Notes under the pieces: model-generated
The model's input: the letters and a program-made list of their open reading frames with translations, nothing else
What the model was told of the DNA's origin: nothing
The model's database searches: none
Program-made: the position numbers and the translations under genes
Shown: positions 25,791 to 37,096 of the stretch, in pieces
How the letters are laid out: the number at the start of each line of letters is the position of its first letter
Numbering within the stretch: position 1 is the first letter of the stretch
Assembly (NCBI RefSeq): GCF_000012845.1
Contig: NC_009615.1
Location: forward strand, 2,757,501-2,821,500
DNA: 64,000 nt
Direction: 5' to 3'
DNA from: Parabacteroides distasonis ATCC 8503
GTDB taxonomy: Bacteria; Bacteroidota; Bacteroidia; Bacteroidales; Tannerellaceae

Positions 25791-26186
25791 TTAATAAACG
25801 TAACATAATACCTCGCCACCGATCTTCAGATCGCGGGCCTCTTTGTCAGTCATCACACCTTTAGAAGTAGAAAGAACAGCAATACCTAAACCATTCAATA
25901 CTCTCGGCATTTCTTTGTAACCAGTGTACTTACGCAAACCGGGCGTAGAAACTCTCTCAAGTTTCTTAATCGCATTAACTTTGTTTACTAGGTCATACTT
26001 CAAGGCGATCTTGATCGTACCTTGAGGACCATCCTCTACAAACTTAAAATTAAGAATGTAGCCCTTGTCGAAAAGGATCTTAGTGATCTCTTTCTTTAAA
26101 TTTGACGCCGGCACCTCAACAACTCTGTGCTTCGCTTTGATTGCGTTACGCAATCTTGTCAAATAATCTGCAATAGGATCTGTCAT
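25791..26186 (-). CDS. rpsH: 30S ribosomal protein S8
   Basis: 131 residues. A primary 16S rRNA binder and, in well-studied bacteria, the translational repressor of the spc operon. Recognised by TDPIADYLTRLRNAIKAKHR, the middle KYTGYKEMPRVLNGLGIAVL and the C-terminal STSKGVMTDKEARDLKIGGE, VLCYVY. A 58-bp gap upstream, longer than its neighbours, might hold a regulatory site. Confidence 0.98.
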   Translation of the reverse strand: MTDPIADYLTRLRNAIKAKHRVVEVPASNLKKEITKILFDKGYILNFKFVEDGPQGTIKIALKYDLVNKVNAIKKLERVSTPGLRKYTGYKEMPRVLNGLGIAVLSTSKGVMTDKEARDLKIGGEVLCYVY

Positions 26187-26244
26187 ATAAATAATTAATT
26201 AAATTGATCCGGCCACCCGGACAATATTTAAACTAAAAAAACTC

Positions 26245-26514
26245 TTACCAACTTGCTTTCTTTACACCCGGGATTAAACCATTAGATGCCATTTCACGCA
26301 ATTGGATACGAGAAATACCGAACTGGCGTACATACCCTTTCGGACGTCCTGTAATCTTGCAACGGTTGTGCAAACGTACAGGAGAAGCATTTTTAGGTAA
26401 AGCCTGCAAAGCCTCATAGTTACCTTCTGCCTTAAGCTGAGCTCTTTTAGCGGCATACTTAGCAACAAGCTTTGCTCTTTTAACCTCACGGGCCTTCATT
26501 GATTCCTTAGCCAT
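26245..26514 (-). CDS. rpsN: 30S ribosomal protein S14 (zinc-free form)
   Basis: 89 residues, the long form of S14. It lacks the CxxC...CxxC zinc motif of the short form: the central region reads [20 protein letters not shown] with a single cysteine, then [19 protein letters not shown] and [11 protein letters not shown]. It assembles into the head of the small subunit near the A and P sites. It lies 6 bp after rplE. Confidence 0.97.
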   Translation of the reverse strand: MAKESMKAREVKRAKLVAKYAAKRAQLKAEGNYEALQALPKNASPVRLHNRCKITGRPKGYVRQFGISRIQLREMASNGLIPGVKKASW

Positions 26515-26520
26515 AACTAC

Positions 26521-27078
26521 TTAGTCTTTTTTTCCGTTTTTAAAAGGCAATCCAAATTCTCTCAAAAGAGCATAACCTTCTTCGTCTGTTTTCGCAGAGG
26601 TCACAAAGGTAATATTCATTCCCAATATTTTGGTAATATTATCGATATTTATTTCAGGAAAAATGATTTGTTCCTGAATACCGAGTGTATAATTGCCTCT
26701 TCCGTCTAACTTACTCTCAATTCCCTTGAAGTCGCGGATACGAGGAAGAGCGACACGAACAAGTCTCTCCAAGAACTCGTACATCTGCTCACGACGTAAT
26801 GTCACCATCACACCGATCGGCATCTTCTTACGCAACTTAAAGTTAGAGATATCCTTTTTAGATACGGTAGCGACAGCTTTTTGACCAGTGATCGTAGACA
26901 ACTCGCTGATAGCGATATCGATGATCTTCTTGTCAGCCGTAGCCATACCTAATCCCTGATTAATCACGATTTTCTTCAAAACAGGTACCTGCATCACGGA
27001 TTTGTAACCGAACTCCTTCGTTAAGGCAGGAACAATTCTGTCTTGGTATTCTTTCTTAAGACTGGCAGTATTGCTCAT
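26521..27078 (-). CDS. rplE: 50S ribosomal protein L5
   Basis: 185 residues. Binds 5S rRNA and forms bridge B1b to S13 and the P-site tRNA. Recognised by [71 protein letters not shown] and the C-terminal [22 protein letters not shown]. Its first base overlaps the last base of rplX. Confidence 0.98.
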   Translation of the reverse strand: MSNTASLKKEYQDRIVPALTKEFGYKSVMQVPVLKKIVINQGLGMATADKKIIDIAISELSTITGQKAVATVSKKDISNFKLRKKMPIGVMVTLRREQMYEFLERLVRVALPRIRDFKGIESKLDGRGNYTLGIQEQIIFPEINIDNITKILGMNITFVTSAKTDEEGYALLREFGLPFKNGKKD

Positions 27079-27398
27079 TACTTAATTTCCTCCCCTGATT
27101 TTTTAGAATAACGCACTAAAGCACCCTTCTCATTCAACTTACGGCCGATACGTGTAGCTTTACCAGATTTCGGGTCAACCACGTTAAGGTTAGAAAGATG
27201 AATAGGAGCTTCCTTCTTTTCGATTCCTCCTTGAGGATTCTTCGCATTAGGCTTGGTATGCTTTGATACCACATTAATACCTTCGACAATCGCACGATTA
27301 TCTTTTACAAGTACCTGTAAAACACGACCTGTCTTACCTTTGTCCTCGCCGGCATTAACAAATACTATATCGCCTTTTTTGATATGTAATTTACTCAT
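27078..27398 (-). CDS. rplX: 50S ribosomal protein L24
   Basis: 106 residues from the ATG at 27398 ([20 protein letters not shown]). An ATG 16 codons upstream lies close to the rplN stop and adds a non-homologous leader, so it is rejected. The KOW motif region ([20 protein letters not shown]) and [20 protein letters not shown] are diagnostic. L24 starts assembly of the large subunit. 19 bp after rplN. Confidence 0.96.
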   Translation of the reverse strand: MSKLHIKKGDIVFVNAGEDKGKTGRVLQVLVKDNRAIVEGINVVSKHTKPNAKNPQGGIEKKEAPIHLSNLNVVDPKSGKATRIGRKLNEKGALVRYSKKSGEEIK

Positions 27399-27417
27399 TA
27401 CTTTAAATTTTACGAGA

Positions 27418-27783
27418 TTAAAGCACTTCAGGTGCAAGTGATACAATTTTCATGTTTGTTGCACGAAGCTCTCTGGCAACCGGACCGAAGATACGGCTAC
27501 CACGGATATCGCCACCGGCATTCAATAATACGCAAGCGTTATCATCGAAACGGATATAAGAACCATCCGGACGGCGGATCTCTTTCTTAGTACGAACGAT
27601 GATAGCCTTAGAAACAGCACCCTTCTTAACGTCGCTAGCTGGGATTACGCTTTTGATTGCTACTACGATCACATCACCTACAGTGGCATAACGCTTTCTC
27701 GTTCCGCCCAAAACACGGATACACAAAGCTTCCTTAGCTCCACTGTTATCTGCTACTACTAGTCTTGATTCTTGTTGTATCAT
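27418..27783 (-). CDS. rplN: 50S ribosomal protein L14
   Basis: 121 residues. Forms inter-subunit bridges B5 and B8 next to L19. Recognised by [60 protein letters not shown] and [20 protein letters not shown]. Only one base separates it from rpsQ. Confidence 0.98.
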   Translation of the reverse strand: MIQQESRLVVADNSGAKEALCIRVLGGTRKRYATVGDVIVVAIKSVIPASDVKKGAVSKAIIVRTKKEIRRPDGSYIRFDDNACVLLNAGGDIRGSRIFGPVARELRATNMKIVSLAPEVL

Positions 27784-27784
27784 C

Positions 27785-28042
27785 TTACTTAGCCCTTTCG
27801 ATTATTTGAACTAATCTCCATCTTTTAGTCTTGCTCAAAGGACGAGTCTCCATAATCTTTACGGTATCGCCAATGTTGCATTCGTTATTTTCGTCGTGAG
27901 CATGATATTTCTTCGTCTTATTAACGAACTTTCCATAAATGGGGTGTTTTTCCTTCCATTTAATGGCAACCGTGATGCTTTTATCCATCTTGTTGCTCGT
28001 TACCACGCCCGTTCTTTCTTTTCTTAAATTTCTAGTTTCCAT
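27785..28042 (-). CDS. rpsQ: 30S ribosomal protein S17
   Basis: 85 residues from ATG at 28042 ([20 protein letters not shown]); an ATG three codons earlier abuts the rpmC stop and is also possible. An OB-fold protein that binds 16S rRNA early. Further hallmarks are [40 protein letters not shown] and [20 protein letters not shown]. Standard place between rpmC and rplN. Confidence 0.97.
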   Translation of the reverse strand: METRNLRKERTGVVTSNKMDKSITVAIKWKEKHPIYGKFVNKTKKYHAHDENNECNIGDTVKIMETRPLSKTKRWRLVQIIERAK

Positions 28043-28051
28043 CAGGCTCAA

Positions 28052-28249
28052 TTATTTGTTGTTAAGTTCTCTCTGGCGCAATTCTGTTTTCATGCGCGCA
28101 ATCAATCTGCGTTGCTGTTTAATCTGAGAAGGATTATCCATAGGCGAGATGCTATGGTTAATCTTCTTCTGATCATAGGCCGCAACCTCTGCATCTACTC
28201 TCTCTAGCAACTCTTTCGTGCTTAGTTCTCTAATTTCTGCAATCTTCAT
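28052..28249 (-). CDS. rpmC: 50S ribosomal protein L29
   Basis: 65 residues, a two-helix protein at the tunnel exit where trigger factor and SRP dock. MKIAEIRELSTKELLERVDA at the start and QQRRLIARMKTELRQRELNN at the end fit the family. It lies 5 bp after rplP. Confidence 0.97.
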   Translation of the reverse strand: MKIAEIRELSTKELLERVDAEVAAYDQKKINHSISPMDNPSQIKQQRRLIARMKTELRQRELNNK

Positions 28250-28254
28250 AACAA

Positions 28255-28689
28255 TTACGCATTTTGATTTTGCATGTCATAATCACGTCTCACAACAAAC
28301 TTGGTTGTAACCGGAAGTTTTTGTGCGGCAAGGCGCAACGCTTCCTTAGCGATATCAAAGGGAACACCTTCGATCTCGAAAATCAGACGACCCGGAGTAA
28401 CAGGCGCAACAAATCCCTCAGGATTACCTTTACCTTTACCCATACGAACCTCTGCAGGCTTCTTCGTGATTGGCTTATCCGGGAAGATACGAACCCAAAC
28501 CTGCCCCTGACGTTGCATATAACGTGTAACGGCGATACGGGCAGCCTCGATCTGACGACCGGTAATCCATTTATTCTCTAATGACTTTATTCCAAAAGAA
28601 CCGAAGGCCAGCTGGTTGCCACGTTGAGCTTCGCCCTTCATGCGACCTTTCTGCTGTCTTCTGAACTTGGTTTTCTTTGGTTGTAACAT
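28255..28689 (-). CDS. rplP: 50S ribosomal protein L16
   Basis: 144 residues. Organises the A-site and peptidyl-transferase region of the large subunit. Recognised by [80 protein letters not shown] and [10 protein letters not shown]. It lies 20 bp after rpsC. Confidence 0.98.
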   Translation of the reverse strand: MLQPKKTKFRRQQKGRMKGEAQRGNQLAFGSFGIKSLENKWITGRQIEAARIAVTRYMQRQGQVWVRIFPDKPITKKPAEVRMGKGKGNPEGFVAPVTPGRLIFEIEGVPFDIAKEALRLAAQKLPVTTKFVVRRDYDMQNQNA

Positions 28690-28709
28690 CTCTACTTAAA
28701 TTCTAACGT

Positions 28710-29444
28710 TTAACGATTAGCTCTTTTTCTCTTGAAGTTCTTGTCTCTGTTGCCACCGGCATTGTCGTTTCTACGGCCTGTCTCCTTGGCAGCAGTGAAA
28801 GAAGGAGCAAGATCGCGCTTGCCATAAACCTCACCACGGCAGATCCAAACCTTAACACCCAGCAAACCAACTTTTGTCAAGGCCTCAGCCAAAGCATAGT
28901 CGATATCTGCTCTAAGAGTGTGCAACGGAGTTCTTCCTTCCTTATACATTTCCGAACGAGCCATTTCAGCGCCATTCAAACGACCAGAGATTTGAATCTT
29001 TATACCTTCGGCGCCCATTCTCATGGTAGAGGCGATAGCCATCTTTACCGCACGACGATATGCGATTTTACCTTCAAGCTGACGTGCGATGTTGTTTGCT
29101 ACGATAACAGCGTCCAATTCAGGTCTCTTCACCTCGAAGATGTTGATCTGCACTTCTTTATCAGTGATCTTCTTCAACTCTTCCTTCAACTTATCAACTT
29201 CCTGACCACCTTTACCGATGATGATACCCGGACGTGACGTACAAACAGTGATCGTGATCAACTTAAGCGTACGTTCAATAACGATACGAGATACACTAGC
29301 TTTTGCAAGACGGGCATTCAAATATTTACGGATTTTGCTATCTTCCAGCAAAGTATCCCCGTAATTCTTACCGCCATACCAATTGGAATCCCAACCACGG
29401 ATAATTCCTAAACGATTACTAATCGGATTAACCTTTTGTCCCAT
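28710..29444 (-). CDS. rpsC: 30S ribosomal protein S3
   Basis: 244 residues. The KH domain (about 40-110) contains the GxxG motif in [20 protein letters not shown]; the C-terminal domain has [40 protein letters not shown] and WICRGEVYG. The end is basic and glycine/asparagine-rich ([20 protein letters not shown]), as in Bacteroidota. S3 lies at the mRNA entry tunnel and has helicase-like activity. 7 bp after rplV. Confidence 0.98.
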   Translation of the reverse strand: MGQKVNPISNRLGIIRGWDSNWYGGKNYGDTLLEDSKIRKYLNARLAKASVSRIVIERTLKLITITVCTSRPGIIIGKGGQEVDKLKEELKKITDKEVQINIFEVKRPELDAVIVANNIARQLEGKIAYRRAVKMAIASTMRMGAEGIKIQISGRLNGAEMARSEMYKEGRTPLHTLRADIDYALAEALTKVGLLGVKVWICRGEVYGKRDLAPSFTAAKETGRRNDNAGGNRDKNFKRKRANR

Positions 29445-29451
29445 CTACAAA

Positions 29452-29862
29452 TTAATTTTGACTATCGTTTTTACTAAGTGTATCAACAAACAGAGTTACG
29501 TGGTTCGAGCGTTTACGAATTCTGTAACCTCTTCCTTGAGGAGCCGGACGCATTCTCTTCAACGTAGTAGCGCAATCAACGCTGATTGAAGATACGCATA
29601 ACTCTCCTGCTTCTGCTTTACGTTCATTTTTCTGTTCCCAGTTTGCGATTGCTGAACGAAGCAATTTTTCTACTCTTGCTGCAGCTTCCTTGTTAGAAAA
29701 CTTCAAAACACCAAGCGCACGGAATACTTCCATACCGCGAATCATGTCTGCTACCAAACGCATCTTACGAGGAGAGGTAGGAACATTGTTCAACTTCGCG
29801 AAATACATGGTCTTTTGGGCTTCTTTTCTTGCTTCAGCTGATATTCTTTTTCTAGCACCCAT
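29452..29862 (-). CDS. rplV: 50S ribosomal protein L22
   Basis: 136 residues. Lines the nascent-peptide tunnel; its beta hairpin is where some macrolide-resistance changes occur in other species. Recognised by [40 protein letters not shown] and [20 protein letters not shown]. The N-terminus has a short extension ([20 protein letters not shown]). A 52-bp gap lies between it and rpsS. Confidence 0.97.
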   Translation of the reverse strand: MGARKRISAEARKEAQKTMYFAKLNNVPTSPRKMRLVADMIRGMEVFRALGVLKFSNKEAAARVEKLLRSAIANWEQKNERKAEAGELCVSSISVDCATTLKRMRPAPQGRGYRIRKRSNHVTLFVDTLSKNDSQN

Positions 29863-29914
29863 TTTATTCGATTCTTTTTATTTTCAGATTCCTGAATTCC
29901 TGTTACTACCGATA

Positions 29915-30184
29915 TTATTTCTTCTTGTTACCGGCGTGACCGCGGAAAGTACGTGTCGGTGAGAACTCTCCCAACTTGTGGCCTACCATATTCTCGGTTA
30001 CGAAAACAGGAATAAATTTATTTCCATTATGAACTGCAATAGTATGGCCTACGAAATCAGGCGAAATCATTGAAGCTCTTGCCCATGTCTTAACTACGGC
30101 TTTCTTTCCTGACTCATTCATTGCCAGAACTTTCTTCTCAAGCTTTACATTAATATACGGGCCTTTTTTTAGCGAACGACTCAT
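29915..30184 (-). CDS. rpsS: 30S ribosomal protein S19
   Basis: 89 residues. A head protein of the small subunit, partner of S13. Recognised by [40 protein letters not shown] and [22 protein letters not shown]. It lies 20 bp after rplB. Confidence 0.98.
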   Translation of the reverse strand: MSRSLKKGPYINVKLEKKVLAMNESGKKAVVKTWARASMISPDFVGHTIAVHNGNKFIPVFVTENMVGHKLGEFSPTRTFRGHAGNKKK

Positions 30185-30204
30185 AGTTTACTTAATTAAT
30201 CAGA

Positions 30205-31029
<825 letters not shown>

Positions 31030-31037
31030 TTCTCTTT

Positions 31038-31331
31038 TTAGATATTACTAAAGAAATCAATTGTTTCTCCTTCTTTCAACGTTACGATCGCTTTCTTGAA
31101 AGCAGCTTGCTTGCCGTTGATGATACCTGATTTTGTATAACGGCTTTTACGCTTTCCAGAGTAGTTGATGGTGTTAACATCAACTACTGTAACACTGTAC
31201 ATATCCTCTACAGCTTTCTTAATCTCCAATTTGTTGGCATCAGGAGAAACACGAAAACCATAGCGATTCGGAAATTTCTCTGTGATCGCTGTTTGTTTCT
31301 CAGTTACTATAGGCTTAATAATAATTCCCAT
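31038..31331 (-). CDS. rplW: 50S ribosomal protein L23
   Basis: 97 residues. The docking site for trigger factor and SRP at the tunnel exit. Recognised by [40 protein letters not shown], and [20 protein letters not shown]. It lies 11 bp after rplD and 8 bp before rplB. Confidence 0.97.
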   Translation of the reverse strand: MGIIIKPIVTEKQTAITEKFPNRYGFRVSPDANKLEIKKAVEDMYSVTVVDVNTINYSGKRKSRYTKSGIINGKQAAFKKAIVTLKEGETIDFFSNI

Positions 31332-31342
31332 TATTCTACTCC

Positions 31343-31972
31343 TTATGCTTTAAAATTTTGTTCAACAACAGCGACTGAACTTTCCGTTAAAACCAAATTA
31401 ACAGCGTTTAACACAGCGTATGTATTTAGTTCAGAAGCAGTTATTACACTTGCCTTCTCTAAATTTCGAGCGGACAAATATACTAAATTATTCTTCTCCG
31501 GTAAAACCATAAGTAACTTTTTATCAGCCACTTTCAAGTTTTTAGCAATTGTTATAAATTCTTTAGTCTTAGGAGCTTCCATTGTGAAATCCTCTACGAC
31601 AACAATCGCATTGTTCTTTGCCTTGTAGCTCAATGCTGACTTACGAGCCAAAGATTTTACTTTCTTGTTCAGCTTGAACTCATAATCACGAGGCTTCGGA
31701 CCGAATACACGGCCACCACCAACCAACACCGGAGAGTTGATATCACCACGACGTGCGCCACCACCACCTTTCTGACGGATCAGCTTACGTGTACTACCAG
31801 ATACTTCGCTTCTCTCTTTAGACTTATGCGTTCCCTGACGTTGATTTGCCAAATACTGCTTTACGTCCAAGTAAATAGCATGATCGTTGGGTTCAATGCC
31901 GAAGATCGCATCGTTCAAAGTTACCTTTCTTCCGGTATCTTCACCTTTAATATTAAATACGCTCAGTTCCAT
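31343..31972 (-). CDS. rplD: 50S ribosomal protein L4
   Basis: 209 residues. Lines the exit tunnel opposite L22. The long loop [60 protein letters not shown] and ALSYKAKNN are the family marks. In some bacteria L4 also represses the S10 operon; nothing in this sequence shows that here. Its first base overlaps the last base of rplC. Confidence 0.97.
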   Translation of the reverse strand: MELSVFNIKGEDTGRKVTLNDAIFGIEPNDHAIYLDVKQYLANQRQGTHKSKERSEVSGSTRKLIRQKGGGGARRGDINSPVLVGGGRVFGPKPRDYEFKLNKKVKSLARKSALSYKAKNNAIVVVEDFTMEAPKTKEFITIAKNLKVADKKLLMVLPEKNNLVYLSARNLEKASVITASELNTYAVLNAVNLVLTESSVAVVEQNFKA

Positions 31973-32589
31973 TACTTTTCAATTAATAAGATTGAACCTT
32001 TTGCTCCTGGAACAGATCCCTTTACCAATAAAAGGTTGTGTTCCGGCATTACCTTGATCACTTGAAGATTCTGAACGGTTACACGTTCGTTACCCATCTG
32101 GCCGCCCATTCGCATGCCCTTAAATACCTTTGCGGGGTAAGAACAAGCACCGATAGAACCCGGCTTACGAGCACGGTTATGCTGACCGTGAGTAGTCTGA
32201 CCTACACCACCAAAACCATGACGTTTTACTACACCTTGGAAACCTTTACCTTTTGATGTACCCACTACATCCACGAAACCTGCGTCTTCCAAGAAATCTA
32301 CAGTGATCACGTCACCCAACTTGTACTCAGTTTCGAAATTCTTGAACTCGGCCAAGTGTCTTTGAGGTGCTACACCGGCTTTCTTGAAGTGACCCATCTC
32401 AGGCTGTGTCGTGTGCTTCTCTTTCTTCTCTTGGAAACCCAACTGTACAGCTTCGTAGCCATCTTTCTCCAAAGTCTTGATCTGTGTAACCACACAAGGA
32501 CCCACTTCGATAACAGTGCATGGAAGATTTTTTCCCTCGGCACTGAAAACGGATGTCATTCCGATTTTTTTTCCTAATAATCCTGGCAT
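31972..32589 (-). CDS. rplC: 50S ribosomal protein L3
   Basis: 205 residues. One of the two proteins that start 50S assembly, close to the peptidyl-transferase centre. Recognised by [60 protein letters not shown] and [20 protein letters not shown]. It lies 19 bp after rpsJ and overlaps rplD by one base. Confidence 0.98.
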   Translation of the reverse strand: MPGLLGKKIGMTSVFSAEGKNLPCTVIEVGPCVVTQIKTLEKDGYEAVQLGFQEKKEKHTTQPEMGHFKKAGVAPQRHLAEFKNFETEYKLGDVITVDFLEDAGFVDVVGTSKGKGFQGVVKRHGFGGVGQTTHGQHNRARKPGSIGACSYPAKVFKGMRMGGQMGNERVTVQNLQVIKVMPEHNLLLVKGSVPGAKGSILLIEK

Positions 32590-32608
32590 TTCACTAATTG
32601 TTAAAAAC

Positions 32609-32914
32609 TTACACTTTAATTTCTACTTCTACACCGCTAGGTAATTCTAGCTTCATCAAAGCGTCAACTGTCTTCGCAGTTGAGCTATAGATATCGATTA
32701 ATCTCTTATAAGAAGAGAGTTCGAACTGCTCACGAGATTTCTTGTTAACGAAAGTAGAGCGGTTCACTGTAAAGATACGTTTGTGCGTAGGAAGAGGTAT
32801 AGGACCGCTAACGATAGCACCTGTAGCCTTTACCGTCTTTACGATCTTCTCGGCAGACTTGTCTACCAGAGAATAATCGTAAGACTTCAATTTAATTCTG
32901 ATCTTTTGGCTCAT
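32609..32914 (-). CDS. rpsJ: 30S ribosomal protein S10
   Basis: 101 residues. A head protein of the 30S subunit that in other bacteria also serves as NusE in antitermination. Recognised by [40 protein letters not shown] and [20 protein letters not shown]. In this genome it follows fusA by only 22 bp, so the S10 operon continues directly from the str genes; no tuf gene intervenes. Confidence 0.98.
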   Translation of the reverse strand: MSQKIRIKLKSYDYSLVDKSAEKIVKTVKATGAIVSGPIPLPTHKRIFTVNRSTFVNKKSREQFELSSYKRLIDIYSSTAKTVDALMKLELPSGVEVEIKV

Positions 32915-32936
32915 ATTTATTATATGTTTCTAAATA

Positions 32937-35063
32937 TTATTTGATCAAATCAACGCGACCTTGCACCTCTGTCAATACTTGCTTAGCGATAGAAGAGGAT
33001 ACTTGAGCGTAGTGTGAGAACTGCATTGAAGATGTAGCGCGACCTGAAGTAATCGTACGCAAAGCTGTCACATAACCGAATGTCTCAGCCAATGGAACCT
33101 TAGCCTTCACGATACGGGCTCCCGTACGGCTAGTCTCCATACCCTCAACTTGTCCACGACGCTTGTTCAAGTCACCGATAACGTCACCCATGCTCTCTTC
33201 TGGAGTAACAACCTCCATCTGCATGATCGGCTCCATCAATACAGGACCTGCCTTGGCGGAAGCGTTCTTGAACGCTTGGATAGCGGCGATCTCGAAAGAC
33301 AACTGGTCTGAGTCTACCGGGTGGAAAGAACCATCGATCAAAGTCACTTTCAGCTTGTCAAGCGGATAACCTGCCAACACACCGTTCTTCATAGCCTTCT
33401 CGAAACCTTTCTGTACGGACGGGATGAATTCCTTAGGAATGTTACCACCCTTCACCTCATCGATGAATTGCAAAGTACCCTCGAAGCTCTCGTCAGCCGG
33501 CTCCATACGAACGATGATATCAGCGAACTTACCACGACCTCCAGATTGCTTTTTGTAAACCTCGCGAAGCTCAACCGGCTGCGTGATAGCCTCCTTATAA
33601 GTAACCTGCGGACGGCCTTGGTTACATTCAACCTTGAACTCACGACGCAAACGGTCGATGATGATATCCAAGTGAAGCTCACCCATACCGCTAATAACGG
33701 TCTGACCTGTCTCCTCGTTTGTCTGTACGCGGAAAGTAGGATCCTCCTCGGCCAACTTAGCCAAGCCCATACCCAACTTATCCATGTCTTTCTGAGTCTT
33801 AGGCTCTACAGCGATACCGATAACCGGTTCCGGGAATTCCATAGACTCCAATGTGATCGGATGGTTTTCGTCGCAAAGCGTATCACCTGTACGGATATCC
33901 TTGAAACCAACACCTGCTCCGATATCACCACAACCAATCACCTCCATCGGGTTCTGCTTGTTAGAGTGCATCTGGAACAAACGGGAGATACGCTCTTTCT
34001 TTCCGGAACGAGTGTTCAACACATAAGAACCAGCGTTGATAGAACCTGCGTATACACGGAAGAAGCACAAACGACCTACATACGGGTCGGTAGCGATCTT
34101 AAATGCCAACGCCGTCAATGGCTCCTCGAACAAAGGTTTACGAGTGATTATTTTATCAGGATCTGAAGGATCCGTACCCTCGATAGCCGGAGTATCTTCA
34201 GGAGAAGGCAAAAACGCGCAAACTGCATCCAATAAAGTCTGTACACCTTTGTTCTTGAAAGAAGAACCACAAGTCATCGGGTTGATCTGCATAGCCAACG
34301 TACCCTTGCGGATAGCAACCATGATCTCCTCTTCCGTGATCGTAGAAGGATCATCGAAGTATTTCTCCATGATAGCGTCGTCGCACTCAGCCAAAGCCTC
34401 AAGCATCTTGTCGCGCCACTCCTCAGCCTCAGCTTGCAAGTCTGCCGGGATCTCCTCTACGCTATACTCGGCACCCATAGTCTCATCGTGCCAGAAGATA
34501 GCCTTCATCTTGATCAAGTCGACAACACCCTTGAAAGTCTCCTCAGCTCCGATAGGGATCTGGATCGGACAAGGATTAGCTCCTAATACGTCCTTCAATT
34601 GGCGTACTACCTCATAGTAGTTAGCACCCGAGCGGTCCATCTTGTTAACGTAACCGATACGAGGTACATTATATTTATCAGCCTGACGCCATACAGTCTC
34701 AGACTGGGGCTCAACACCACCTACGGCACAGAATGTAGCAACAGCACCATCCAATACACGAAGAGAACGTTCAACCTCAACCGTGAAGTCAACGTGTCCC
34801 GGAGTGTCAATCAAGTTGATTTTATAACGGTTGCCCAAATAGTTCCAGAATGTAGTCGTAGCAGCGGAAGTAATCGTGATACCACGCTCCTGCTCCTGCG
34901 CCATCCAGTCCATTGTAGCAGTACCATCATGAGTCTCACCGATCTTGTGTGTCAAACCTGTGTAAAACAAGATACGTTCAGAAGTCGTTGTCTTACCAGC
35001 GTCAATGTGAGCCATGATACCGATGTTCCTAGTGAACATCAATTGCTTATCGTTGTTTGCCAT
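32937..35063 (-). CDS. fusA: Elongation factor G
   Basis: A 708-residue GTPase that drives ribosome translocation. G1 motif AHIDAGKTT at 18-26, switch region [13 protein letters not shown]3 DTPGHVDF, G4 NKMDRSG. Domains II-V follow in normal order ([20 protein letters not shown] in domain [22 protein letters not shown] in [23 protein letters not shown] in [22 protein letters not shown] in V). It stands in the classic str position between rpsG and rpsJ, so it is the housekeeping copy rather than the carbohydrate-linked EF-G2 known from Bacteroides. Confidence 0.97.
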   Translation of the reverse strand: MANNDKQLMFTRNIGIMAHIDAGKTTTSERILFYTGLTHKIGETHDGTATMDWMAQEQERGITITSAATTTFWNYLGNRYKINLIDTPGHVDFTVEVERSLRVLDGAVATFCAVGGVEPQSETVWRQADKYNVPRIGYVNKMDRSGANYYEVVRQLKDVLGANPCPIQIPIGAEETFKGVVDLIKMKAIFWHDETMGAEYSVEEIPADLQAEAEEWRDKMLEALAECDDAIMEKYFDDPSTITEEEIMVAIRKGTLAMQINPMTCGSSFKNKGVQTLLDAVCAFLPSPEDTPAIEGTDPSDPDKIITRKPLFEEPLTALAFKIATDPYVGRLCFFRVYAGSINAGSYVLNTRSGKKERISRLFQMHSNKQNPMEVIGCGDIGAGVGFKDIRTGDTLCDENHPITLESMEFPEPVIGIAVEPKTQKDMDKLGMGLAKLAEEDPTFRVQTNEETGQTVISGMGELHLDIIIDRLRREFKVECNQGRPQVTYKEAITQPVELREVYKKQSGGRGKFADIIVRMEPADESFEGTLQFIDEVKGGNIPKEFIPSVQKGFEKAMKNGVLAGYPLDKLKVTLIDGSFHPVDSDQLSFEIAAIQAFKNASAKAGPVLMEPIMQMEVVTPEESMGDVIGDLNKRRGQVEGMETSRTGARIVKAKVPLAETFGYVTALRTITSGRATSSMQFSHYAQVSSSIAKQVLTEVQGRVDLIK

Positions 35064-35085
35064 ATTCTTTTTATTGCCTTAAAAA

Positions 35086-35562
35086 TTAAAATCTGAAGTG
35101 AGCGAACGCACGGTTAGCCTCAGCCATACGGTGCATATCTTCTTTTCTTTTGAATGCGCCACCTTGGTTATTGAAAGCATCTACAATCTCTGCAGACAAC
35201 TTGTCAGCCATAGTCTTACCTCCACGTTTACGAGCGAAGATAATAAGGTTCTTCATAGAAATTGACTCTTTACGATCCGGGCGGATTTCAGTAGGGACTT
35301 GGAATGTAGCACCACCTACACGGCGTGACTTAACTTCGACTTGAGGAGTAATGTTATCAAGCGCAGCTTTCCAAATTTCGAGAGCGGACTTTTCCTCGTT
35401 AGGCAATTTGCCCTTAACGGTTTCCAAAGCGGAATAGAAAATTTCGAAGGCAGTATTTTTCTTGCCATCATACATCAAATGGTTAACGAATCTCGTAACC
35501 TTTACATCACCGAAAACAGGATCCGGAAGGATCTGTCTTTTCTTTGGTTTTGCTTTTCTCAT
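35086..35562 (-). CDS. rpsG: 30S ribosomal protein S7
   Basis: 158 residues. Nucleates the 3' domain of 16S rRNA and contacts the E-site tRNA. Recognised by [60 protein letters not shown] and [16 protein letters not shown]. In E. coli S7 regulates its own operon from the S12-S7 spacer. Here the 153-bp spacer upstream has a hairpin (GGTTC-CGCT-GAACC) that might play a similar part. Confidence 0.98.
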   Translation of the reverse strand: MRKAKPKKRQILPDPVFGDVKVTRFVNHLMYDGKKNTAFEIFYSALETVKGKLPNEEKSALEIWKAALDNITPQVEVKSRRVGGATFQVPTEIRPDRKESISMKNLIIFARKRGGKTMADKLSAEIVDAFNNQGGAFKRKEDMHRMAEANRAFAHFRF

Positions 35563-35715
35563 TTTGTTTTCAAAAATTTGTTCTTGTCGTTGGTTGCCTT
35601 TAATTTGTCTTCAACGGTTCCGCTGAACCATTTACTCAACCTTATAGCCTATCCAAATAACTCAAACCTGTTTTAATACTTAAATTTAAATCTCAGTTTG
35701 AAGGCATGTAATTAA
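35563..35715 (-). other. rpsL-rpsG spacer with small hairpin
   Basis: The 153 bp between rpsL and rpsG are AT-rich and longer than other gaps in the cluster. A perfect 5-bp hairpin, GGTTC-CGCT-GAACC, lies at about 35619-35632. It could be a leader structure for S7 autoregulation, by analogy with the E. coli str operon. Confidence 0.35.
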
Positions 35716-36126
35716 TTACTTCTTCTTACCTTTTGCGGCAGCTGCTGCTTGACCCGGTTTCGGACGCTTAGCTCCATATTTGGAACGTCTTTGCGTACGG
35801 CCGTTAACACCCGCTGTATCCAACGTACCACGTACGATGTGATAACGCACACCCGGAAGGTCCTTTACACGACCACCACGTACCAATACGATAGAGTGCT
35901 CTTGCAAGTTGTGTCCTTCTCCCGGAATATAGGAGTTAACTTCCTTACCATTTGTCAAACGTACTCTCGCTACTTTACGCATTGCAGAGTTAGGTTTCTT
36001 CGGAGTCGTAGTGTAAACACGTACGCAAACGCCACGTCTTTGAGGACAAGCGTCCAATGCGGGTGATTTACCCTTCTCCACCAAAGTTTCCCTTCCTTTT
36101 CTAACTAATTGCTGAATTGTAGGCAT
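35716..36126 (-). CDS. rpsL: 30S ribosomal protein S12
   Basis: 136 residues. Decoding-centre protein. Lys43 ([13 protein letters not shown]) and Lys88-equivalent ([14 protein letters not shown]) are the wild-type residues, so no classical streptomycin-resistance change is present. The C-terminus has an Ala/Gly/Lys tail ([13 protein letters not shown]). First gene of the ribosomal run; two good promoter boxes precede it. Confidence 0.98.
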   Translation of the reverse strand: MPTIQQLVRKGRETLVEKGKSPALDACPQRRGVCVRVYTTTPKKPNSAMRKVARVRLTNGKEVNSYIPGEGHNLQEHSIVLVRGGRVKDLPGVRYHIVRGTLDTAGVNGRTQRRSKYGAKRPKPGQAAAAAKGKKK

Positions 36127-36192
36127 TTCTTTCTTTTTTTAAACTTTGAATGTGTTATTATTATTTATCTAATCTTTTCCTATTTCGAGCCG

Positions 36193-36200
36193 CAAAGTTA
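36193..36200 (-). promoter_or_regulatory. Proximal -7 box of the ribosomal run
   Basis: Minus-strand TAACTTTG, a full match to TAnnTTTG, 67 bp upstream of the rpsL ATG. The region further upstream is AT-rich with an ATTG near the -33 position (about 36216). Confidence 0.6.
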
Positions 36201-36267
36201 CGCATTATTTTCGGACAATCAATAAGTTGTGCCTGTTTTTTTCGTATACTCCGCACTAAAAACGGTG

Positions 36268-36297
36268 CAAAGGTACATATTTGTTCCCGTTTGGCAA
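36268..36297 (-). promoter_or_regulatory. Distal promoter of the ribosomal run
   Basis: Minus-strand TACCTTTG at 36275-36268 preceded, after a 19-bp spacer, by CTTG: a complete -33/-7 promoter, giving rpsL a second start site and a leader of about 135 nt. Confidence 0.6.
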
Positions 36298-36345
36298 GGT
36301 AGGCCCTAGCCGTATTTATTAATATTTAACATTCACTATCTCTAT

Positions 36346-36942
36346 TTACCTCACTGGCACGTAAAGCGACTGGTGGCGGGTGCCGATATCACGCAATTTA
36401 CCCGCCTCGACAAATTGATGCAGGCGGCGGCTGGCCGTACTGCTCGTCAGGCCGCAAAGCCGCTGGAAGGCGACACGGGTCATATATTCATGCTCGGCAA
36501 AATAACTCGCGAGCAATTGGTCGATACGATCAGGCTCCAATTGGCGGGAATGGGATTTGTACTTGGCTCGTTCCAGCGTCATCGTCTTCAAGCTATCTTT
36601 CAGCTCTACCTCGGGACGGAAAGCCACGGACTTGAAACGGATGGACTCCGCACGTATCTCGTGCGTGGATTGTACGGCCGGGCATTGCAACGTGACTTGC
36701 AAATACCCCAACCCATCGATATGTACACGTTTTCCTTCACGCAAATATTCCGCTGTCACCTCGCTTAAAGAGATAAGCACGGCGGCTACGTCTGCCGGCG
36801 TGACGGTACACCGTCCATGGATACGTTTGGCCAGATCATCCGTATCGATCGTGCCGGATGATACGATACGTGCGTGAAAACGAGGACGCTTCGTGCTGTC
36901 CTTCGATACCGGAGTCTTGTAAAAGTCATATTTTGCTGCCAT
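36346..36942 (-). CDS. HU-like DNA-binding protein with C-terminal winged-helix-like part
   Basis: 198 residues. About 1-130 is an HU-like domain of the Bacteroidota histone-like family (FYKTPVSKDSTKRPRFHARI, VAAVLISLSEVTAEYLREGK, RVHIDGLGYLQVTLQCPA). The C-terminal 65 residues (DQLLASYFAEHEYMTRVAFQ, GLTSSTASRRLHQFVEAGKL) look like a winged helix-turn-helix. Such genes often sit beside VapE and an amidase in small cassettes of Bacteroides; here a broken vapE is divergent from it and the amidase is missing. A perfect -7 box puts repeat array C in its 5' leader. Likely a nucleoid or regulatory DNA binder; target unknown. Confidence 0.8.
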   Translation of the reverse strand: MAAKYDFYKTPVSKDSTKRPRFHARIVSSGTIDTDDLAKRIHGRCTVTPADVAAVLISLSEVTAEYLREGKRVHIDGLGYLQVTLQCPAVQSTHEIRAESIRFKSVAFRPEVELKDSLKTMTLERAKYKSHSRQLEPDRIDQLLASYFAEHEYMTRVAFQRLCGLTSSTASRRLHQFVEAGKLRDIGTRHQSLYVPVR

Positions 36943-36997
36943 ATATCTAGTATGAGATTAAAAGGTTATTCATCGAAACATCGTATGCTATTAGTCA

Positions 36998-37085
36998 TTT
37001 CACAAGGGTGATATGATCTTTTCACCTATGTGAAACGATCGTTTCATGATTGTGATACGTTCTTTTCACATAGGTGAAAAGATTA
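36998..37085. repeat. Four-unit 22-bp tandem array C in the HU leader
   Basis: Units begin at 36998, 37020, 37042 and 37064, exactly 22 bp apart, each starting TTTCA. Heads are TTTCACAAGGGTGATA, TTTCACCTATGTGAAA, TTTCATGATTGTGATA and TTTCACATAGGTGAAA; tails keep GATC or GTTC. Units 2 and 4 are near-perfect palindromes (TTTCAC-NTANG-TGAAA). With initiation near 37090 the whole array would be transcribed in the 5' leader of the HU-like gene. Confidence 0.88.
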
Positions 37086-37096
37086 TAAGCACTTAA

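Noticed and set aside
33321..34166. 281-codon open frame antisense to fusA
   Set aside because: It lies wholly within the conserved fusA gene and its product shows no domain; long antisense frames are expected opposite codon-biased genes.
36998..37085. CRISPR array reading of the 22-bp repeats
   Set aside because: Units are adjacent without unique spacers of 25-40 bp and no cas gene is present.
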